From assembly GCF_002846575.1 (NCBI RefSeq), contig NZ_PJND01000007.1, positions 744,001 to 808,000 of the forward strand: 64,000 nucleotides of DNA, written 5' to 3'. This DNA is from Flavobacterium lindanitolerans (GTDB lineage: Bacteria; Bacteroidota; Bacteroidia; Flavobacteriales; Flavobacteriaceae). Both the position numbers and the translations under genes were made by a program. Under the pieces are notes generated by a model. The model was not told the origin of the DNA and ran no database searches. It was given only the letters and a program-made list of their open reading frames with translations. How positions within the stretch are numbered: position 1 is the stretch's first letter; every line of letters begins with the position of its first letter. Below, one piece after another: positions 51,924 through 61,911 of the stretch.

Positions 51924-52115
51924 AACATTTAACTTTGGAATAAGAAATACTATTTTGTTATAATTATATTAGGGAAAATGATAATATCCTAGAAAACACA
52001 GGGAATCAAGTAAAAAACTGTATTTTTCAAAAGGAAATTATGTAATTTAATAACAAAAAGATACAAAACAGTGGAAAACCAAATATCAAAACAAACAGAT
52101 TTGTTTATTCTATAA

Positions 52116-55100
52116 ATGCAAAAAACCGCATTCACATTATATGACGCCTCAGCCGGGTCCGGAAAAACTTTTACGCTGGTAAAAGAATACCTGAAAATAC
52201 TCCTGACATCACCCAAAAATGATGCTTACAGGAATATCCTTGCCATTACCTTTACCAATAAAGCCGTAGGCGAGATGAAAAGCAGGATTGTTTCCAGCCT
52301 TTCAGAATTTGCCAAAGACGAACCCGGTCCAAAAGCGGTGGAGCTCATGGAGGTCATACAGCAGGAAACCGCGTTGAATGCCATTGATATTAAAATAAAA
52401 GCCAGGCAGATTATCAAAAATATCATCCATAATTATGCCTCGTTTGATATTTCCACAATAGACAAGTTTACCCATAAGGTTATTCGCGCCTTTGCACATG
52501 ACCTGGGTCTGCCTATCACTTTTGACGTTTCTTTAGAAACCGATAATCTTTTGACGGAAGCCGTAGATGCTATCATCGCACAAGCCGGAGAAGACGAGAC
52601 GCTCACCAGGCTTCTGGTCGATTTTACGATGGAAAAAACCGATGATGACAAAAGCTGGGACGTGACAAGAGAAATTCTTGACACCGGAAAGCTGCTGCTC
52701 AATGAGAATAACAGGAATGAAATTGTCCATTTTCAGGACAAGACAATTTCAGAATTCGTAGAAATAAAAAAGAAAATCCAACAGGTAGTTACAGACCTTG
52801 ATGCAGAATGTGCCGTTTTGGCACAAGAAGCCATTGCTGTAATAACGGCAGCGGGAGTAGATGAAAAATCCTTTTCAGGAGGTTATTTTCCCAAACACCT
52901 GCAAAGCATCAAAGAAGGCAGGTTCAATGCGAAAAATAAAACCTATCACGAAGCCGAAGACATTAAAATAAATAAGACGGCAAAAGACAAGGAAATTATT
53001 GAAGGTATCATTCCCGAACTGCTTTCCCTTTTAGAACGGGTTTATAAAAATCAGGAAAAAATGGCCTTTTATATGGCTTTCCTGAAAAATATCACACCGC
53101 TGTCATTGCTCAATACGGTAAGCCAGGAATTGTCAAAAATTCAGAAAGAGCAGAACATCCTGTCGATTTCGGAGTTTAATGCCATTATCTACAAAGAAAT
53201 ACAGAATCAGCCGGCGCCTTTTATCTACGAAAGGCTGGGTGAAAAATACAAGCACTTTTTTATTGATGAATTTCAGGATACTTCCGAAATGCAATGGCAG
53301 AATCTTATTCCGCTAATTGACAATGCGCTTTCCAGTGAAGATTTGCAGGGAGAAAGAGGCTCGCTAATGATTGTAGGCGATCCAAAACAATCTATTTACC
53401 GTTGGCGTGGCGGTAAGGCAGAACAGTTTATCGAATTGAGCAAAGAACATAATCCGTTTAACAATCCGGATAAGAAAATTGAACATCTGGACAGGAATTT
53501 CAGAAGCTATTCAGAAATCATTCAGTTCAATAACGGATTTTTCAAGATGATATCGGAACAGTTTACCAATCCGGATTATAAAAATCTTTATGAAAACCAT
53601 AGCCATCAGGAACATAACTCCAAAATTGGCGGTTATATCAATATTTCCTTTCTACCTAAAATTGAAAAAACGGAAGGTGACGACGAAGAAACCCCAGACA
53701 AAACCAGACAGTATGTACAGGCGACACTGGTTGCCATCAAAAAATCGCTTGCACAAGGATTTGAGTACAAAGACATAGCTATACTGACAAGAAGGCGCGA
53801 TCAGGGAATAGCCGTGGCCGGATATCTGACAGAGCAGGGAATACCTATTCTTTCTTCTGAAACCCTGATGATTGAAAACGCTACCGAAGTCATCTTCATA
53901 CTGAATGTGCTCCGATATCTGAACAACAGCAGCAATCTTGAAGCAAAAGCCTATTTGCTACAATATATAGGAGAATATGTACAGAAACAATTGCCGGTTC
54001 ATGACTTTATTTTCCAGGGTATGGAAAACAGAAATGAAAAAGAGTTCGAAAATTGGCTGATGTCGTTTGATATTTCGCTATCGTTTCAGGAGCTTAGAAG
54101 AAAGTCGTTGTATGAAGCCGTAGAAAGCATCATATCAAAGTTTATAAATCTGAAACAGAACAATGCCTACATTCAGTATTTTCTTGATTTGGTTTTGGAA
54201 AGAGATATCAAAAACCAGGCAGGTATTACAGATTTTCTTTCCTATTGGGAGAAAAATGGCCATAAATTCAGTATTCCGTCTCCTGAAGGAAAAAATGCAG
54301 TTCGTATCCTGACCATCCACAAATCCAAAGGATTGGAGTTTCCGGTAGTAATTTTTCCGTTTGCGGAAGAAGATTATTCCAGACGTCCTAAAGACAAATT
54401 ATGGCTGGACAGTGAAGATAATATTTCTGAATTGCCAAGGGTGTTGATTGATAACAGTAGCGCCGTTGAAGGTTTTGGAGAAGAAGCGTCTTTAGTCTAT
54501 CAGCAAAAAAAACAGGAAGATTTGCTTGACAATGTCAACGTGCTCTATGTGGCGCTGACCCGTGCCGAAGAACAGCTTTATATTATTTCAAGCATGAACC
54601 TTTCTGCAAAAGGAGAATTGCCTAAAAATAACATGGCGCTTTTTTTTATAAATTATCTCGAAAAATTCGTTGGTTTCGACATCCAAAAACACGAATATGA
54701 AATTGGAAGCCCGGAAAGAATATCCCGTAAAAGTCCAATCGGGGAAGAGGCCCGAAAAATTCCTTTTGTCAGGGAAGTGCTGGACCCCAAAAACATAAAG
54801 ATTGCCCAGCGTGAATCCTTAATGTGGGGAACACATCAGCAAAAAGCTATTGAATATGGGAATATTGTCCATGAAATACTTTCCTATATCGGAAACGCTT
54901 CCGATGTCGGGCTGGCACTCACCAAAGCAATAGAAAACGGACTGATAGTTGAAAGCCAGCAAGAAGAGGTGGCCAAAACCATTTCCCTGATACTGGGCCA
55001 TCCGGAACTTATGGATTATTTTGCAGAAGGCAATAATGTCATGAATGAGCAAACTATTATCCGGAAAGAAGGAACGCCTATCAAGCCGGACAGAATGGTT

Positions 55101-55271
55101 ATGGCGCAAGATAATAAAGTATACCTGCTCGACTATAAAACGGGTTCTCACAACCAGAAATACCTGCAGCAGTTGGAAGCCTACGAACAGGCAATAGAAA
55201 AAATGGGATATCAGGTAGCCAAAAAAGCATTAGTGTATATTGGAGAAGAAGTAAATGTAGTAAATTTGTAA
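52116..55271 (+). CDS. AddA/RecB-like UvrD-type helicase-nuclease
   Basis: A 1051-residue double-strand-break processing enzyme. Helicase motifs are all present: Walker A ASAGSGKTFTL (about 10-20), Ia LAITFTNKAVGEMK, II FIDEFQDTSEMQW, III VGDPKQSIYRWRGG, IV LDRNFRSYSEI, V LTIHKSKGLEFPVVIFPF and VI NVLYVALTRAEEQLYI. The C-terminus carries a RecB-type nuclease with KPDRMVM and LLDYKTGSHNQKYLQQL. Its partner is most likely the PD-(D/E)XK protein at 58113-60875. Confidence 0.93.
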   Translation: MQKTAFTLYDASAGSGKTFTLVKEYLKILLTSPKNDAYRNILAITFTNKAVGEMKSRIVSSLSEFAKDEPGPKAVELMEVIQQETALNAIDIKIKARQIIKNIIHNYASFDISTIDKFTHKVIRAFAHDLGLPITFDVSLETDNLLTEAVDAIIAQAGEDETLTRLLVDFTMEKTDDDKSWDVTREILDTGKLLLNENNRNEIVHFQDKTISEFVEIKKKIQQVVTDLDAECAVLAQEAIAVITAAGVDEKSFSGGYFPKHLQSIKEGRFNAKNKTYHEAEDIKINKTAKDKEIIEGIIPELLSLLERVYKNQEKMAFYMAFLKNITPLSLLNTVSQELSKIQKEQNILSISEFNAIIYKEIQNQPAPFIYERLGEKYKHFFIDEFQDTSEMQWQNLIPLIDNALSSEDLQGERGSLMIVGDPKQSIYRWRGGKAEQFIELSKEHNPFNNPDKKIEHLDRNFRSYSEIIQFNNGFFKMISEQFTNPDYKNLYENHSHQEHNSKIGGYINISFLPKIEKTEGDDEETPDKTRQYVQATLVAIKKSLAQGFEYKDIAILTRRRDQGIAVAGYLTEQGIPILSSETLMIENATEVIFILNVLRYLNNSSNLEAKAYLLQYIGEYVQKQLPVHDFIFQGMENRNEKEFENWLMSFDISLSFQELRRKSLYEAVESIISKFINLKQNNAYIQYFLDLVLERDIKNQAGITDFLSYWEKNGHKFSIPSPEGKNAVRILTIHKSKGLEFPVVIFPFAEEDYSRRPKDKLWLDSEDNISELPRVLIDNSSAVEGFGEEASLVYQQKKQEDLLDNVNVLYVALTRAEEQLYIISSMNLSAKGELPKNNMALFFINYLEKFVGFDIQKHEYEIGSPERISRKSPIGEEARKIPFVREVLDPKNIKIAQRESLMWGTHQQKAIEYGNIVHEILSYIGNASDVGLALTKAIENGLIVESQQEEVAKTISLILGHPELMDYFAEGNNVMNEQTIIRKEGTPIKPDRMVMAQDNKVYLLDYKTGSHNQKYLQQLEAYEQAIEKMGYQVAKKALVYIGEEVNVVNL

Positions 55272-55336
55272 AATCAGGAACAGCCAAATATCGGGCAATA
55301 CCTGGCATCGAACAATAAAAACCAAATACAGAAAAT

Positions 55337-56530
55337 ATGTACGGAAAAATCCAGCAATATCTGCAAGAAGAATTGCAAACCATAGAAGACAATGGGATTT
55401 TCAAAAAAGAAAGAATAATTACTTCGCCTCAAGGAGCAGAAATCACAATTTCGACAGGAGAAAAAGTATTGAACTTCTGCGCCAATAACTATCTCGGACT
55501 ATCGTCGCATCCGGAAGTGGTTCAGGCAGCCAAAGATGCTTTGGATACACACGGTTTCGGAATGTCGTCCGTTCGCTTTATCTGCGGAACACAGGACATC
55601 CACAAAACTTTGGAAAAAAAGATAGCCGATTTCTACGGAACCGAAGATACTATCTTATATGCCGCAGCGTTTGACGCTAACGGAGGTGTTTTCGAACCTT
55701 TATTCGGTGAAAATGATGCGATTATATCCGATTCTTTAAACCATGCCTCCATTATAGACGGTGTCCGTTTGTGCAAGGCCGCACGTTACCGTTATGAAAA
55801 CAGTAACATGGAAGACCTGGAGCAGCAGCTAATCAAAGCAAATGAAGCCGGCCATCGTTTTAAGATTATCGTTACTGACGGTGTTTTCTCTATGGACGGA
55901 TTAGTGGCGCCATTAGACAAGATTTGTGACCTGGCAGATAAATATGATGCTTTGGTAATGGTAGACGAATGCCATGCTGCAGGATTTATAGGAGCCACAG
56001 GAAAAGGAACCCTGGAGGCCAAAGGTGTGATGGGAAGAGTGGACATCGTTACGGGAACACTCGGAAAAGCTTTGGGTGGTGCTATGGGCGGTTACACAAC
56101 AGCCAAAAAAGAAATCATTGAACTGTTGCGCCAACGTTCAAGACCTTATTTGTTTTCAAATTCTTTGGCGCCTTCAATCGTAGGTGCGTCAATCAAGGTT
56201 TTTGAACTTTTAGAAAAAGATACTACTTTGAGAGATAAGCTGGAATGGAATACCAATTACTTTAAAAAAGGAATGAAAGAAGCCGGTTTTGATATCATAG
56301 ATGGAGATTCTGCCATTGTTCCTGTAATGCTTTATGATGCCAAATTATCACAAAATATGGCCAATGAATTGTTAAAAGAAGGAATTTATGTAATAGGATT
56401 TTTCTTTCCGGTTGTGCCAAGAGACAAAGCGAGGATTCGTGTACAACTTTCCGCAGCACATACAAAAGAACACTTAGATGCTGCTATTCAGGCATTTACG
56501 ACTGTAGGAAAAAGGTTAAATGTAATATAA
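55337..56530 (+). CDS. kbl: Glycine C-acetyltransferase (2-amino-3-ketobutyrate CoA ligase)
   Basis: PLP enzyme of threonine degradation, splitting 2-amino-3-ketobutyrate with CoA into glycine and acetyl-CoA. The 397-residue alpha-oxoamine synthase shows [16 protein letters not shown], the [12 protein letters not shown] region, [13 protein letters not shown] and the PLP lysine in [15 protein letters not shown]. Threonine dehydrogenase, its usual partner, is not in the window. It lies 65 bp after the AddA-like gene. Confidence 0.95.
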   Translation: MYGKIQQYLQEELQTIEDNGIFKKERIITSPQGAEITISTGEKVLNFCANNYLGLSSHPEVVQAAKDALDTHGFGMSSVRFICGTQDIHKTLEKKIADFYGTEDTILYAAAFDANGGVFEPLFGENDAIISDSLNHASIIDGVRLCKAARYRYENSNMEDLEQQLIKANEAGHRFKIIVTDGVFSMDGLVAPLDKICDLADKYDALVMVDECHAAGFIGATGKGTLEAKGVMGRVDIVTGTLGKALGGAMGGYTTAKKEIIELLRQRSRPYLFSNSLAPSIVGASIKVFELLEKDTTLRDKLEWNTNYFKKGMKEAGFDIIDGDSAIVPVMLYDAKLSQNMANELLKEGIYVIGFFFPVVPRDKARIRVQLSAAHTKEHLDAAIQAFTTVGKRLNVI

Positions 56531-56574
56531 AATGAGTTTTAACTAAATTTGAGTTAATTTTTTAACATAAATCT

Positions 56575-56604
56575 TTGTAATTACCTTTTAACATATTACT
56601 TTTG
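56575..56604 (+). promoter_or_regulatory. ompA promoter
   Basis: TTG at 56575-56577, a 19-bp spacer and TACTTTTG at 56597-56604, 36 nt before the ATG. It fits high expression. Confidence 0.8.
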
Positions 56605-56640
56605 TCTTAATTAACGTATTGTAATCTAATAAAATTAAGT

Positions 56641-58050
56641 ATGAAACATCTAAACAAAATTTTTGCTGCTATGTTGTTAGCTGTAGGCTTAAATGCCAAT
56701 GCACAGGATAGCGACAATCCATGGGCTATTTCCTTTGGAGCTAATGCTGTAGATACAAGATTTAGTGCAGCTCAGAAATTTGAAGATCAGTTTTCGAATT
56801 TTTTCAATGCAAAAGACAACTGGAACATTTTGCCTTCAGTTTCTTATTTGAATGTATCTAGATACATAGGTTCTGGATTCTCTTTCGGAGTAACAGGATC
56901 TGTGAACAGAATTGATAAATTTGTGAATAAAGTTCCTGGAACTTACACTACTTTTGAAACTACTAATCCTGGTGATTTGATGTATTACGCAGTTGATGGT
57001 GTTATTAAGTACAGCTTCATGGACTTGATCAACTCTAAAGTTATTGATCCTTTCGCTCACGTTGGAGGTGGTTACACTTTCTTTGGTGATGCTAGCTACG
57101 GAACAGTAAACGGAGGTTTAGGTTTGACTTTATGGTTTACAGAAACTGTAGGTTTGACACTTCAATCTACTTACAAGCACTCATTTGATGAGAACTTGAG
57201 ACGTCCAAACGGAGACGTTCCAACTCACATCCAGCACTTTGCAGGTCTTACTTTCAAATTCGGAGGTAAAGATACTGACGGTGACGGAATCTATGACAAA
57301 GATGATGCTTGTCCAGACCAGGCTGGTCTAAAACAATTCCAGGGATGTCCTGATACTGACGGTGACGGTATTCCTGATAAAGATGACGCTTGTCCAGAAG
57401 TTGCTGGTTTAGCAGCTTTCCAAGGATGTCCTGATACAGATGGTGACGGTATTCCTGATAAAGATGATGCTTGTCCAAACGAAGCTGGTACTAAAGCTAT
57501 GAACGGATGTCCAGACAGAGACGGTGACGGTGTTGCTGACAATGTTGACAAATGTCCAGATGTTAAAGGACCAAAAGAAAATGGTGGATGCCCATGGCCA
57601 GATAGAGATGGTGACGGTGTATTCGATAAAGATGACAGATGTCCAGATGTGAAAGGTACAGTTGCTAACCACGGTTGTCCAGAAATCACTGAAGAGCAGG
57701 TTAACAAATTGAATGCTTACGCTAAAACTATCTTGTTCAACAGCGGTAAGTCTACATTCAAACCAGAAACTATGCCAGTATTGGAAGCTATCAACGCTAT
57801 CCTTAAAGAATACCCAACTTCAAGATTCTCTATTGAAGGACACACTGACAGCGACGGTTCTAACGCGTTAAACCAAACGCTTTCTGAAAACAGAGCTGCA
57901 GCAGTTAAAAACTACTTGATTGAAAACGGAATCGAATCTTCTAGATTGAGATCTACAGGTTTCGGTGAAACTAAACCAATCGATACTAATAAAACTGCTA
58001 AAGGTAAAGCTAACAACAGAAGAGTTGAAGTAAAATTGATCAAAGATTAA
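56641..58050 (+). CDS. OmpA-family outer-membrane protein with thrombospondin type 3 repeats
   Basis: A 469-residue major outer-membrane protein. Signal peptide 1-21 (ending NAQ), an N-terminal barrel of about 190 residues, five to six acidic calcium-binding repeats of the pattern [15 protein letters not shown] (about 215-340), and a C-terminal peptidoglycan-binding OmpA domain ([38 protein letters not shown]). The codons are strongly biased (GGT, GAC, TTG, AAC), as expected for a highly expressed gene. It is an independent transcription unit between its own promoter and terminator. Confidence 0.97.
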   Translation: MKHLNKIFAAMLLAVGLNANAQDSDNPWAISFGANAVDTRFSAAQKFEDQFSNFFNAKDNWNILPSVSYLNVSRYIGSGFSFGVTGSVNRIDKFVNKVPGTYTTFETTNPGDLMYYAVDGVIKYSFMDLINSKVIDPFAHVGGGYTFFGDASYGTVNGGLGLTLWFTETVGLTLQSTYKHSFDENLRRPNGDVPTHIQHFAGLTFKFGGKDTDGDGIYDKDDACPDQAGLKQFQGCPDTDGDGIPDKDDACPEVAGLAAFQGCPDTDGDGIPDKDDACPNEAGTKAMNGCPDRDGDGVADNVDKCPDVKGPKENGGCPWPDRDGDGVFDKDDRCPDVKGTVANHGCPEITEEQVNKLNAYAKTILFNSGKSTFKPETMPVLEAINAILKEYPTSRFSIEGHTDSDGSNALNQTLSENRAAAVKNYLIENGIESSRLRSTGFGETKPIDTNKTAKGKANNRRVEVKLIKD

Positions 58051-58073
58051 TTTTAACCTAAATAGTTTTAAAA

Positions 58074-58101
58074 ACGCCTCGATTTATCGGGGCGTTTTTT
58101 T
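58074..58101 (+). terminator. ompA terminator
   Basis: ACGCCTCGA (58074-58082), loop TTTA, TCGGGGCGT (58087-58095, one G-T pair), T-run. Confidence 0.92.
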
Positions 58102-58112
58102 ATTTTTATCCT

Positions 58113-60875
58113 ATGGCAGAAACTACGTTTTTAGATAAAATCGCTTCTATAATAGTGGATGGGAGTACTAACACCTTGTCGGATCTGGTGGTCGTATTGC
58201 CAAACAAAAGAGCGAAGGTTTTTCTTATTGAAGCATTAAGAAATAAGACCGAAAACACCATTTTTGCTCCTAAAATTATCAGTATTGAAGACTTTATTCA
58301 GGATATAGCCGGTATCCGTTCCATTGACAGTATTGAACTCATATTTGAATTCTATGAGGTGTATCTGAGTATTACCAGTAAAGAAAAACAGCAGCCTTTT
58401 GAATTGTTTGCCAACTGGGCCAAAACCCTGTTACAGGATTTTAATGAAATAGACAGGTATCTTTTAGAACCCAACCATGTGCTTTCCTATCTCAAGGACA
58501 TTGAAGACATCAAACATTGGTCTGTAGATGCCGAGAAAAGAACTCCAATGATTGATAATTACCTTCAGTTTTGGAGTCTGCTTCCCAAATATTATGAAGA
58601 ATTATACAGCCATCTCTTAAATAAAGGAATTGGCTATCAGGGGTTGATTTACAGAGAATCTGTCAAGAACCTCAATCATTTCACAAATGCCATTGGCAGG
58701 AAAGAATTTCTTTTTGCCGGATTCAATGCCCTGAATGCTTCCGAAGAAAAAATCGTACAGCATTTATTGGCAACCGAAAAAGCCAGAATTTTTTGGGATG
58801 CCGACGAAACCTTCCTGAACGACCCATTCCATGATGCCGGACTATTTTTAAGACGTTTCAAAGAAAACTGGAAACATTACAAAAGCCATCCCTTTGAATG
58901 GATTGCAGACGATTTTAAGCAGCATAAAAACATACAGATAATAGGCACGCCCAAAACTATTGGCCAGGCAAAAATTGCAGGGAAAATCGTGGAAGAACAT
59001 GCCGGAAAAGAAACCACACTAAATAAAACAGCAGTTGTTCTGGGAGAAGAAAATCTGCTGGTGCCGTTACTCTATTCCTTACCGTCTTCTGTAACTGCGA
59101 TGAACATAACAATGGGATATTCCGGAAAGAATAATCCTGCTCAAATCTTAATAGCAAAACTTTTTAAGCTGCATTCCAATGCACTTTCCAGAAATCCGAA
59201 CAGTTATGTTTTTTATTATAAAGATGTTTTGGATGTACTCACGCACCCGTTAATTGAACCTTATTCAAAAACATCCGACCTGGTCAATACCATCAATCAG
59301 AATAATTATACCTTTATTACCTATAACAAGCTTTTTGAGCTGAATCAGAGCCAAAGCGATTTGTTTTTATTGCTATTCCGAAAATGGGACAAGGGTTCAA
59401 TGCCGGTTTTGGAAACGATTTCCGGTCTCTTACTTCAGATAAAATCCAATTTGAGTAATGATGATGAAGGAGAAAAAATAACAAAGGCATTCGTATATTC
59501 CATTTTTAAGGTAATCAATAAGCTAATGAATTATTATTCAAAACACAGGCATATTGACACCATAGAAACCCTTTTTGCGGTTTATAAGCAAATTATTGAC
59601 CTGGCCGAAGTTTCTTTTGAAGGTGAGCCGCTTAACGGATTACAGGTTATGGGTGTGCTCGAAAGCCGTGTTCTGGATTTTGAAACGGTTATCGTCACTT
59701 CAATGAACGAAGGAAAATTTCCTGCGGGAAAGTCCCAAAATTCATTTATACCTTATGATGTCAAACGGGAATTGGGATTGCCAACGTTTAAAGAAAAAGA
59801 CGCTATCTATACCTATCACTTTTATCATTTGCTGCAAAGGGCAAAAAACATCTATCTGCTTTACAATACAGAAAGTGAAGGATTGGATGGTGGAGAAAAG
59901 AGCCGGTTCATTACTCAGTTGGAGGTCGAAAAACAGAAAAACCATAACATAACGCATGAAATTTACAACGCTGCTTTGCCCGACATTGCCTATCGCCCCA
60001 TAGTAATACCGAAATCGGAAAGCGTAATGCAGCGCCTTAAAGAAATTGCGGAAAAAGGCTTTTCACCATCCGCTTTGACAAGCTATATCCGAAACCCGAT
60101 ACAGTTCTATACGCAAAAGATTCTTCGTATTAGTGAAGTAGAAGAAGTTGAAGAGAATATCGCCTTAAATACATTGGGAACCATCATACACGAAACATTG
60201 CGTGTTTTGTATGAACCTTACATCGGTAAATTTTTATCAGCCGATGATATCAAAAATTGCATAAAACTGATTGATGAGGAAGTGCTGAAGCAATTTAAGA
60301 TTGTTTACAAAGAAGGAGAAATCAAAAAAGGACGAAACCTGCTTGCTTTTGAAGTAGCGAAAAGGAACGTTCTTAATTTCCTAAAACTGGAATTGCAGGA
60401 AATTGAAAAAAGTGATGATAATGCTGTAAAGATAGTCGCCTTGGAACATACTTATGAAAGGCTTTTGGAGCATCCAGATCTGCCTTATCCGGTATTGATT
60501 AAAGGAAATGTAGACAGGATAGAACAACGAAACGGAAAAATCAGAATTATCGATTACAAGACGGGTAAAGTCGATGGTAAAGAAGTTGCGCTAAAACAAT
60601 GGGACAAGCTGACAGAGGAAATAAAAAATGACAAGATTATCCAGGTGTTGGCGTATGCCTTTATGTATGAGCCTCATTTGGAAGGGCAAGAAATAGAAGT
60701 CGGGATTATTTCGTTTAAAAACCTGAAATCGGGCTTCCTGCCCTTTCAGTTTAAAATAGACAAGACCGAAATTTCAATCGTCAATGAAGAAATATCCGGT
60801 AACTATATTGAACAGCTGGTCCTGCTTTTAAATGAAATTCTGGATAAGAATATTCCTTTTAGGGAGAAACTTTAA
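58113..60875 (+). CDS. AddB-like PD-(D/E)XK nuclease
   Basis: A 920-residue protein. The N-terminal part has a degenerate helicase fold: VVLPNKRAKVFLIEAL (about 27-42) lies where a Walker A would be, but no GxGKT is present, as in inactivated AddB/RecC-type subunits. Middle helicase-like blocks include VIVTSMNEGKFPAGKSQ. The C-terminal nuclease has GNVDRIEQ and RIIDYKTGKVDGKEV. The four-cysteine iron-sulfur site of Firmicute AddB is absent. It probably pairs with the AddA-like protein 3 kb upstream. Its end overlaps the convergent hydrolase gene by 4 bp. Confidence 0.9.
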   Translation: MAETTFLDKIASIIVDGSTNTLSDLVVVLPNKRAKVFLIEALRNKTENTIFAPKIISIEDFIQDIAGIRSIDSIELIFEFYEVYLSITSKEKQQPFELFANWAKTLLQDFNEIDRYLLEPNHVLSYLKDIEDIKHWSVDAEKRTPMIDNYLQFWSLLPKYYEELYSHLLNKGIGYQGLIYRESVKNLNHFTNAIGRKEFLFAGFNALNASEEKIVQHLLATEKARIFWDADETFLNDPFHDAGLFLRRFKENWKHYKSHPFEWIADDFKQHKNIQIIGTPKTIGQAKIAGKIVEEHAGKETTLNKTAVVLGEENLLVPLLYSLPSSVTAMNITMGYSGKNNPAQILIAKLFKLHSNALSRNPNSYVFYYKDVLDVLTHPLIEPYSKTSDLVNTINQNNYTFITYNKLFELNQSQSDLFLLLFRKWDKGSMPVLETISGLLLQIKSNLSNDDEGEKITKAFVYSIFKVINKLMNYYSKHRHIDTIETLFAVYKQIIDLAEVSFEGEPLNGLQVMGVLESRVLDFETVIVTSMNEGKFPAGKSQNSFIPYDVKRELGLPTFKEKDAIYTYHFYHLLQRAKNIYLLYNTESEGLDGGEKSRFITQLEVEKQKNHNITHEIYNAALPDIAYRPIVIPKSESVMQRLKEIAEKGFSPSALTSYIRNPIQFYTQKILRISEVEEVEENIALNTLGTIIHETLRVLYEPYIGKFLSADDIKNCIKLIDEEVLKQFKIVYKEGEIKKGRNLLAFEVAKRNVLNFLKLELQEIEKSDDNAVKIVALEHTYERLLEHPDLPYPVLIKGNVDRIEQRNGKIRIIDYKTGKVDGKEVALKQWDKLTEEIKNDKIIQVLAYAFMYEPHLEGQEIEVGIISFKNLKSGFLPFQFKIDKTEISIVNEEISGNYIEQLVLLLNEILDKNIPFREKL

Positions 60876-61675
60876 ATGCTTTTAAAGAATTCCGGCAATT
60901 CTTTTTTGAGTTGTTCGCGGTTTTCAATAGGGCTCATGTGTCCGTCAGGGAAAGAAAGCAATTTTGCCGAAGTATTTTCTATCTGGTCAATATTCTCATC
61001 ATAATTCAAGACTGGGTCACTTTTGCCAAGAACCAATAAAATTGGATAAGGAGCAAAATGCAATATAACTTCACGGTCCTTTCTGATTTTCATGCCTTCA
61101 AGAGATGCTACTATTCCTTGCAAAGGTGTTTTTAGGGCCTCTTCTTTTACGTTTTCAATTTCATCTGCCAGTCTTTCGCGGTTATTTTCGCTGAACAGAT
61201 TGGCTATAGAAAGGCGGACAAAATTAGTATAATTCTGTTTTACGGCTTTGATAGCGCGGTCACGATTTGCTTTGCGCTCGTCACTGTCAGCTCTGGATGT
61301 TGAATTGAGTAAAACAATTCCTTTGACGGCGTGTGGATACAATTCGGCAAAAGCGAGGGCAACATAACCACCCATGGAATGTCCTACAAAAGCAGCTTTT
61401 CGGATTTTTAATTCAGACAATACGGCATGTACGGCATCGGCATTATCTTCCATAGAATGCACATAACCCATAGGTTCTGTTGCTCCATGACCTAATAAAT
61501 CAATACAGATAATCCTGTATTTCTTAGAAAACTCCGGAACAAAATACGCCCACATCGTACTGTTTTCCAGAAAACCATGAAGCAATACAATAGCAGTTCC
61601 CTTCCCGGAATCAGTATAAGAAATAGTCGTGTTTTTGTAGATTATCTGTTTCAAAGCGCTTAGTTTGTTTTGCAA
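60872..61675 (-). CDS. Alpha/beta hydrolase
   Basis: A 267-residue cytosolic hydrolase. HGFLENSTMW (oxyanion region), DLLGHGATEP, nucleophile elbow GHSMGGY, and a late catalytic pair, the Asp in LGKSDPVLNYD and the His in DGHMSPIEN. Similar to esterases and haloperoxidase-like enzymes; the substrate is unknown. No signal peptide. Confidence 0.9.
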   Translation of the reverse strand: MQNKLSALKQIIYKNTTISYTDSGKGTAIVLLHGFLENSTMWAYFVPEFSKKYRIICIDLLGHGATEPMGYVHSMEDNADAVHAVLSELKIRKAAFVGHSMGGYVALAFAELYPHAVKGIVLLNSTSRADSDERKANRDRAIKAVKQNYTNFVRLSIANLFSENNRERLADEIENVKEEALKTPLQGIVASLEGMKIRKDREVILHFAPYPILLVLGKSDPVLNYDENIDQIENTSAKLLSFPDGHMSPIENREQLKKELPEFFKSI

Positions 61676-61754
61676 AGGTAAATTCCTTTTTTATTAGATT
61701 GTAGTTTTTTGCCACAGATTAAAGGATTTTAATGATTTCTGATTAATAAGAAAC

Positions 61755-61787
61755 AAAAAAGCGGCCCGCAATTAATCAGCAAGCCGC
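61755..61787 (-). terminator. Probable terminator downstream of pepP
   Basis: GCGGC (61761-61765) pairs with GCCGC (61783-61787) around a 17-nt loop; read leftward a run of T residues follows (A61755-61760). The stem is short, so strength is uncertain. Confidence 0.5.
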
Positions 61788-61802
61788 CTTCAAAATTTTA
61801 AG

Positions 61803-61911
61803 TCTAAAGTCTCAAGCCCAAAGTATCAAGTCTCAAGTCCAAAGTCTTAAATCATAAATCTACAATCATAAATCATAAATCACAAATCTGCAATCTAAAA
61901 TCTAAAATCTA
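61803..61911. repeat. Heptamer tandem array abutting the pepP stop codon
   Basis: Fifteen consecutive 7-bp units fit the consensus TCTnAA(G/A) with exact spacing: five of the first six end in AAG and later ones in AAA or CAA. A degenerate sixteenth unit, TCTACTG, contains the pepP stop codon. The unit boundaries never slip, although single bases vary. It lies in the 3' untranslated part of pepP, before the terminator. Confidence 0.85.

Noticed and set aside
61803..61911. CRISPR array
   Set aside because: Units are 7 bp with no spacers, and no cas genes are in the window.
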